Of a stretch of DNA of 27,559 bases, positions 24,955 to 27,559 are shown in pieces. The stretch is from Chara braunii (Eukaryota; Streptophyta; Charophyceae; Charales; Characeae). Both the position numbers and the translations under genes were made by a program. The stretch is taken from positions 35,049 through 62,607 of the forward strand of contig BFEA01000231.1 of assembly GCA_003427395.1 (NCBI GenBank), written 5' to 3'. Numbering within the stretch: the stretch's first letter is position 1; the number at the start of each line of letters is the position of its first letter. The notes under the pieces were generated by a model. That model was given only the letters and a program-made list of their open reading frames with translations. It had not been told where the DNA came from and did no database searches.

Positions 24955-26710
24955 GAAGTACGTAAGTAACATGCGAACATTATGGATTGTATTTATGCAC
25001 CTCGATCCCACAAAGAAAAATCTTATGATAACTTTGTGAAAGGAACGACAACGCTAGGATTGATTGAAACATGGGTGGCGCTGGGCAACCGATGAACGAA
25101 AATAATAAATGGCCATCGTCGTTTCTATTTATGCTCCTCGAACGCTTCGGCACATTTATGATGACACTTGTCTTGATTTTGCTCTAGGAAATGGTCAAAA
25201 CCTTTCGAACTTGCTCTCAATATGTTTGTGCACCTTTTTTTGTTCGACTCAGTTTCATTCTATTTATTGAATTTTTCTTCTTCTTATTATTATTTTCCTT
25301 GATTATTTTGTAAAGTTAAGAGAAAATGCTAAACGTCAGAGTCATCATCGCCCATGGGTACGCCCACATATCTGAGGTGATCGAATTCCTCACACAGAAT
25401 CATCGCGAGATCCTTGCACGGAAAGGACAATTCCTCTCCTTTCCTCTTTTTCTTCTCTTCAGTTCTTCTTTTTCTTTCTCTTTTTTTTTTTTCTTTTTTT
25501 TTTTCGTCTTTTTCTTTTTTTCTCTGTTCTACTTTCTTCTTATTTACGAAATATACGATCATCTAAAAACTTGGGGGAGGAGTGAGCATCCGAAGAACGT
25601 ACATAGTATACGAGCAGCCATCGCCGTTTAGATCTACGTTCCCCGGACCTCAAACGTAGTTACATCCCACGAAAGACTGAATCTCGCTGAGGCTTGGAGA
25701 ACTTCGTTGCTCATGTTCACGCCACCCGGATCGCGAGTGGCTAAATCGTTATTATTATTATTTTCCTTTGTTTTGCTTTCGCACTTCTCCGCAATCTTGT
25801 TGTTCGATTACTTGAATTGTTATTATTATTATCCTTCTCCTTCTTTTTTTTGACCTCGATGTCCCTTTCGTGTCTATTCCATTCAGAAAAAAAAAAACAA
25901 GAGGCATCCGAAGAGCATAAAGAGCATACCAACACCATCGCTGGCATTTACGGCCTCCGGATATCAGACCATCTAGTCCACGATAGCCCTCCTCTCTCTT
26001 CTCTCCTAACTAAACAAAAATGCTCGAGCGGACGAGGAACGTGAAAAGCAATTAATGTCGTCTATTTCTGCGTCCCCCGAACCACGAGTGAACTAATGAT
26101 GAAATCTCCTTGAAAAAATTTAGTACTAGGACTGGAAAAATAGGAAACACAGGGTACCCGATGAGCGAAAATAGCGAGCGACCATCAGAGTCCTCATTTA
26201 CAATAATCGACTCTCAAGCGCACACACGTTCGTTGTGTTACTCCTCCCAGTTTTTAGGAAATTGTCGAACCCCCCTTACTTTCGTGCCTTTTCATAAATC
26301 TAGCGTGTTTTCTTTTAGTTCACTTTCCCTTCTGCTTGCTTTCGTGCCTTTTTAGAATTTTTTTTTAACTCACTTTTTTTTTCCTTTCTTTTTTATTTTT
26401 TCATTATCATCACTTTTTTTGCTTTTTCTTTGATTTCTTCATTTCGTCCTTGTTTTCGAGCAACGTAAATAACATATGACTCTGATACGAGCATCATTGC
26501 CTGCATGTACGCACACCGGATTTCAAGCGATCGGATCACTTGGAAACTATTCCACAATACCCTCGAGAAAATACACTCTTTGTAACATTGCTTAATGGAA
26601 AGAGAGAGCGTTGAGCATCCGAAGAACATAGAGGGCATGAAGGCCATACATACGACCATCTTCGTTCACACCTATGCCCCCCGGATCTCAGACGCACTTA
26701 CAATCGAAAG
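24955..26710. repeat. Decayed dispersed repeat family, about eight copies in 1.75 kb
   Basis: A core of about 90 bp recurs on the plus strand. Its clearest copies start GAGCATCCGAAGAAC at 25584 and 26613 and GGCATCCGAAGAGC at 25902. The core then has CCATCGYCG-like, TCTATG-like and CCCCGGATCTCAGACG-like blocks. Weaker copies lie near 24956, 25088, 25335, 26155 and 26480. Between the copies are T-rich tracts, (TTA)n runs (25284, 25749 and 25818) and long C/T stretches. No coding frame is shared. Spacing is irregular (about 130-500 bp), so it is not a simple tandem satellite. Confidence 0.6.
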
Positions 26711-26756
26711 GTAATTGATTATCACCATGATAGCTTCTTAAGTTACCACGATCAGT

Positions 26757-26801
26757 ATGATATATATATATATACGATATATATATATTATTACTATTAT
26801 T
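26757..26801. repeat. (AT)n microsatellite with TTATTA tail
   Basis: Two (AT)n runs separated by ACG, followed by ATTATTACTATTATT. Confidence 0.9.
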
Positions 26802-27109
26802 GACCTATGAAGCAGACAAAAAGAAGGGCTCTCTGAGTCTCCCTGCATCCAAATCTCCCTCCTTAAAACACCTCCTGAGGAGAAACCAACTGAGGTTAGG
26901 ACAACCGTATGCTGATTGATGTACCTCCAGGTTAATTAAGTTTGCAAGTATCATCATGAGGGATTACTGGAAACGTATATGGTCAAGTTGCTTAGGTGTG
27001 CTGCCCCTGCCCTATGGTCATCACCTGAGATCTGCCAACACAGTCCGTTGGAGCCCATATAGTATGTTGTACGTACTATCCAGTGCCTTGACACACACTA
27101 CAAAACACA

Positions 27110-27112
<3 letters not shown>

Positions 27113-27170
<58 letters not shown>
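27113..27170. repeat. (AC)29 microsatellite
   Basis: 58 bp of uninterrupted AC dinucleotides, preceded by imperfect AC repeats from 27091. The long Thr/His frame across it is an artefact. Confidence 0.97.
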
Positions 27171-27173
<3 letters not shown>

Positions 27174-27177
27174 TAAT

Positions 27178-27314
27178 AGTGTATATTTCCATGTTCTGGC
27201 AGAAGATTCATTCGATTTTGCTCATCCTATCGAGGGAAGTAGCGTGAGGCCAGCCCCGGGGTTGGAGACTTACCAGTTGGCCGGTGCATTGCTCATCCTA
27301 TCGATGGAAAAATA

Positions 27315-27388
<74 letters not shown>

Positions 27389-27501
27389 AATAAATAGAAT
27401 GCCAGTGTATATTTCCGTCTTCTATAGGTAGATTCATTCGATTTTGCTCATCCTATCGAAGGAAGTACCATGAGGACAGCCACCAGGTTGGAGACTTACC
27501 T

Positions 27502-27504
<3 letters not shown>
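27178..27504. repeat. Tandem duplication of a ~101-bp unit, 226-bp period, with microsatellites between
   Basis: AGTGTATATTTCC...GGAGACTTACC occurs at 27178-27278 and 27404-27504 with conserved ATTCATTCGATTTTGCTCAT and CCTATCGA blocks. A shorter echo (TTGCTCATCCTATCGATGG) lies at 27290-27308. A (CT)n run (27314-27348) and a (CA)n run (27349-27384) fill the gap, and another (CT)n run follows the second copy, so the repeat unit appears to include the dinucleotide tracts. Confidence 0.9.

Positions 27505-27559
<55 letters not shown>
27505..27559. repeat. (CT)n microsatellite to the end of the window
   Basis: Uninterrupted CT dinucleotides from about 27505 to the last base. The window probably ends here because the assembly could not cross it. 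Confidence 0.95.

Noticed and set aside
26956-27393. 145-residue plus frame with Thr-His repeats
   Set aside because: Produced by the (AC)n and (CA)n microsatellites; no unique domain.
1-27559. CRISPR array, rRNA, tRNA genes or bacterial operons
   Set aside because: No regular short repeats with unique spacers, no cloverleaf or rRNA motif found by eye, and the content is typical of a eukaryotic nuclear genome. The tRNA-like string at 15311 is a primer-binding site.

Overview
The window looks like a repeat-dense stretch of a large eukaryotic nuclear genome, most likely plant-lineage. Its Ty3/gypsy element has a primer-binding site complementary to plant initiator tRNA-Met (TGGTATCAGAGC) and an integrase ending in a chromodomain. 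There are also LINE, hAT-like and TA-flanked MITE relics, a probable intron-containing gene fragment, very long homopolymers and microsatellites, and isolated N bases. There are no operons, ribosome binding sites, rRNA or tRNA genes. The gag and pol wording recalls elements of charophyte algae such as Chara; this is an impression from memory, not a search result. A 38-bp Nextera/Tn5 mosaic-end junction at 35-72 is a library artefact, so the first 72 bases may not be contiguous with the rest.

Layout. (1) 73-332: spacer with an A run and a direct repeat. (2) 333-4151: a minus-strand non-LTR retrotransposon relic (endonuclease, linker, reverse transcriptase, C-terminal part), with one short poly(A)-tailed retroposon abutting it and another inserted in it. 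(3) 4152-5143: no gene seen. (4) 5144-6785: three tandem-repeat systems, including a 365-bp unit and a 250-bp unit that carries a hairpin. (5) 6786-9424: more copies of the poly(A) retroposon, a bare A24 insertion with target duplications, a 48-bp truncated insertion with a 19-bp target duplication, two palindromic MITEs, a LINE 3' fragment with a 58-nt tail, and a long pyrimidine microsatellite. (6) 9425-10839: nothing recognisable. (7) 10840-13868: a minus-strand Ty3/gypsy pol relic split by a 790-bp hAT-like element. (8) 14268-14612: a fragment of a sensor histidine kinase. (9) 14670-23118: a complete but decayed chromovirus, LTR-PBS-gag-PR-RT-RH-IN-chromodomain-PPT-LTR. (10) 23119-27559: T-rich tracts, one small putative membrane-protein ORF, a decayed dispersed repeat family and (AC)n/(CT)n microsatellites.

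No recognisable element is intact. Open reading frames carry in-frame stops, frameshifts or replaced catalytic residues, and nesting gives a relative order: hAT-like element inside Ty3 pol, poly(A) retroposon inside LINE. The less familiar items are the hairpin-bearing poly(A) retroposon, the hAT-like element with its subterminal repeats, the repeat family at 24.95-26.71 kb, the predominance of TAG stops in the chromovirus, and the isolated kinase fragment.
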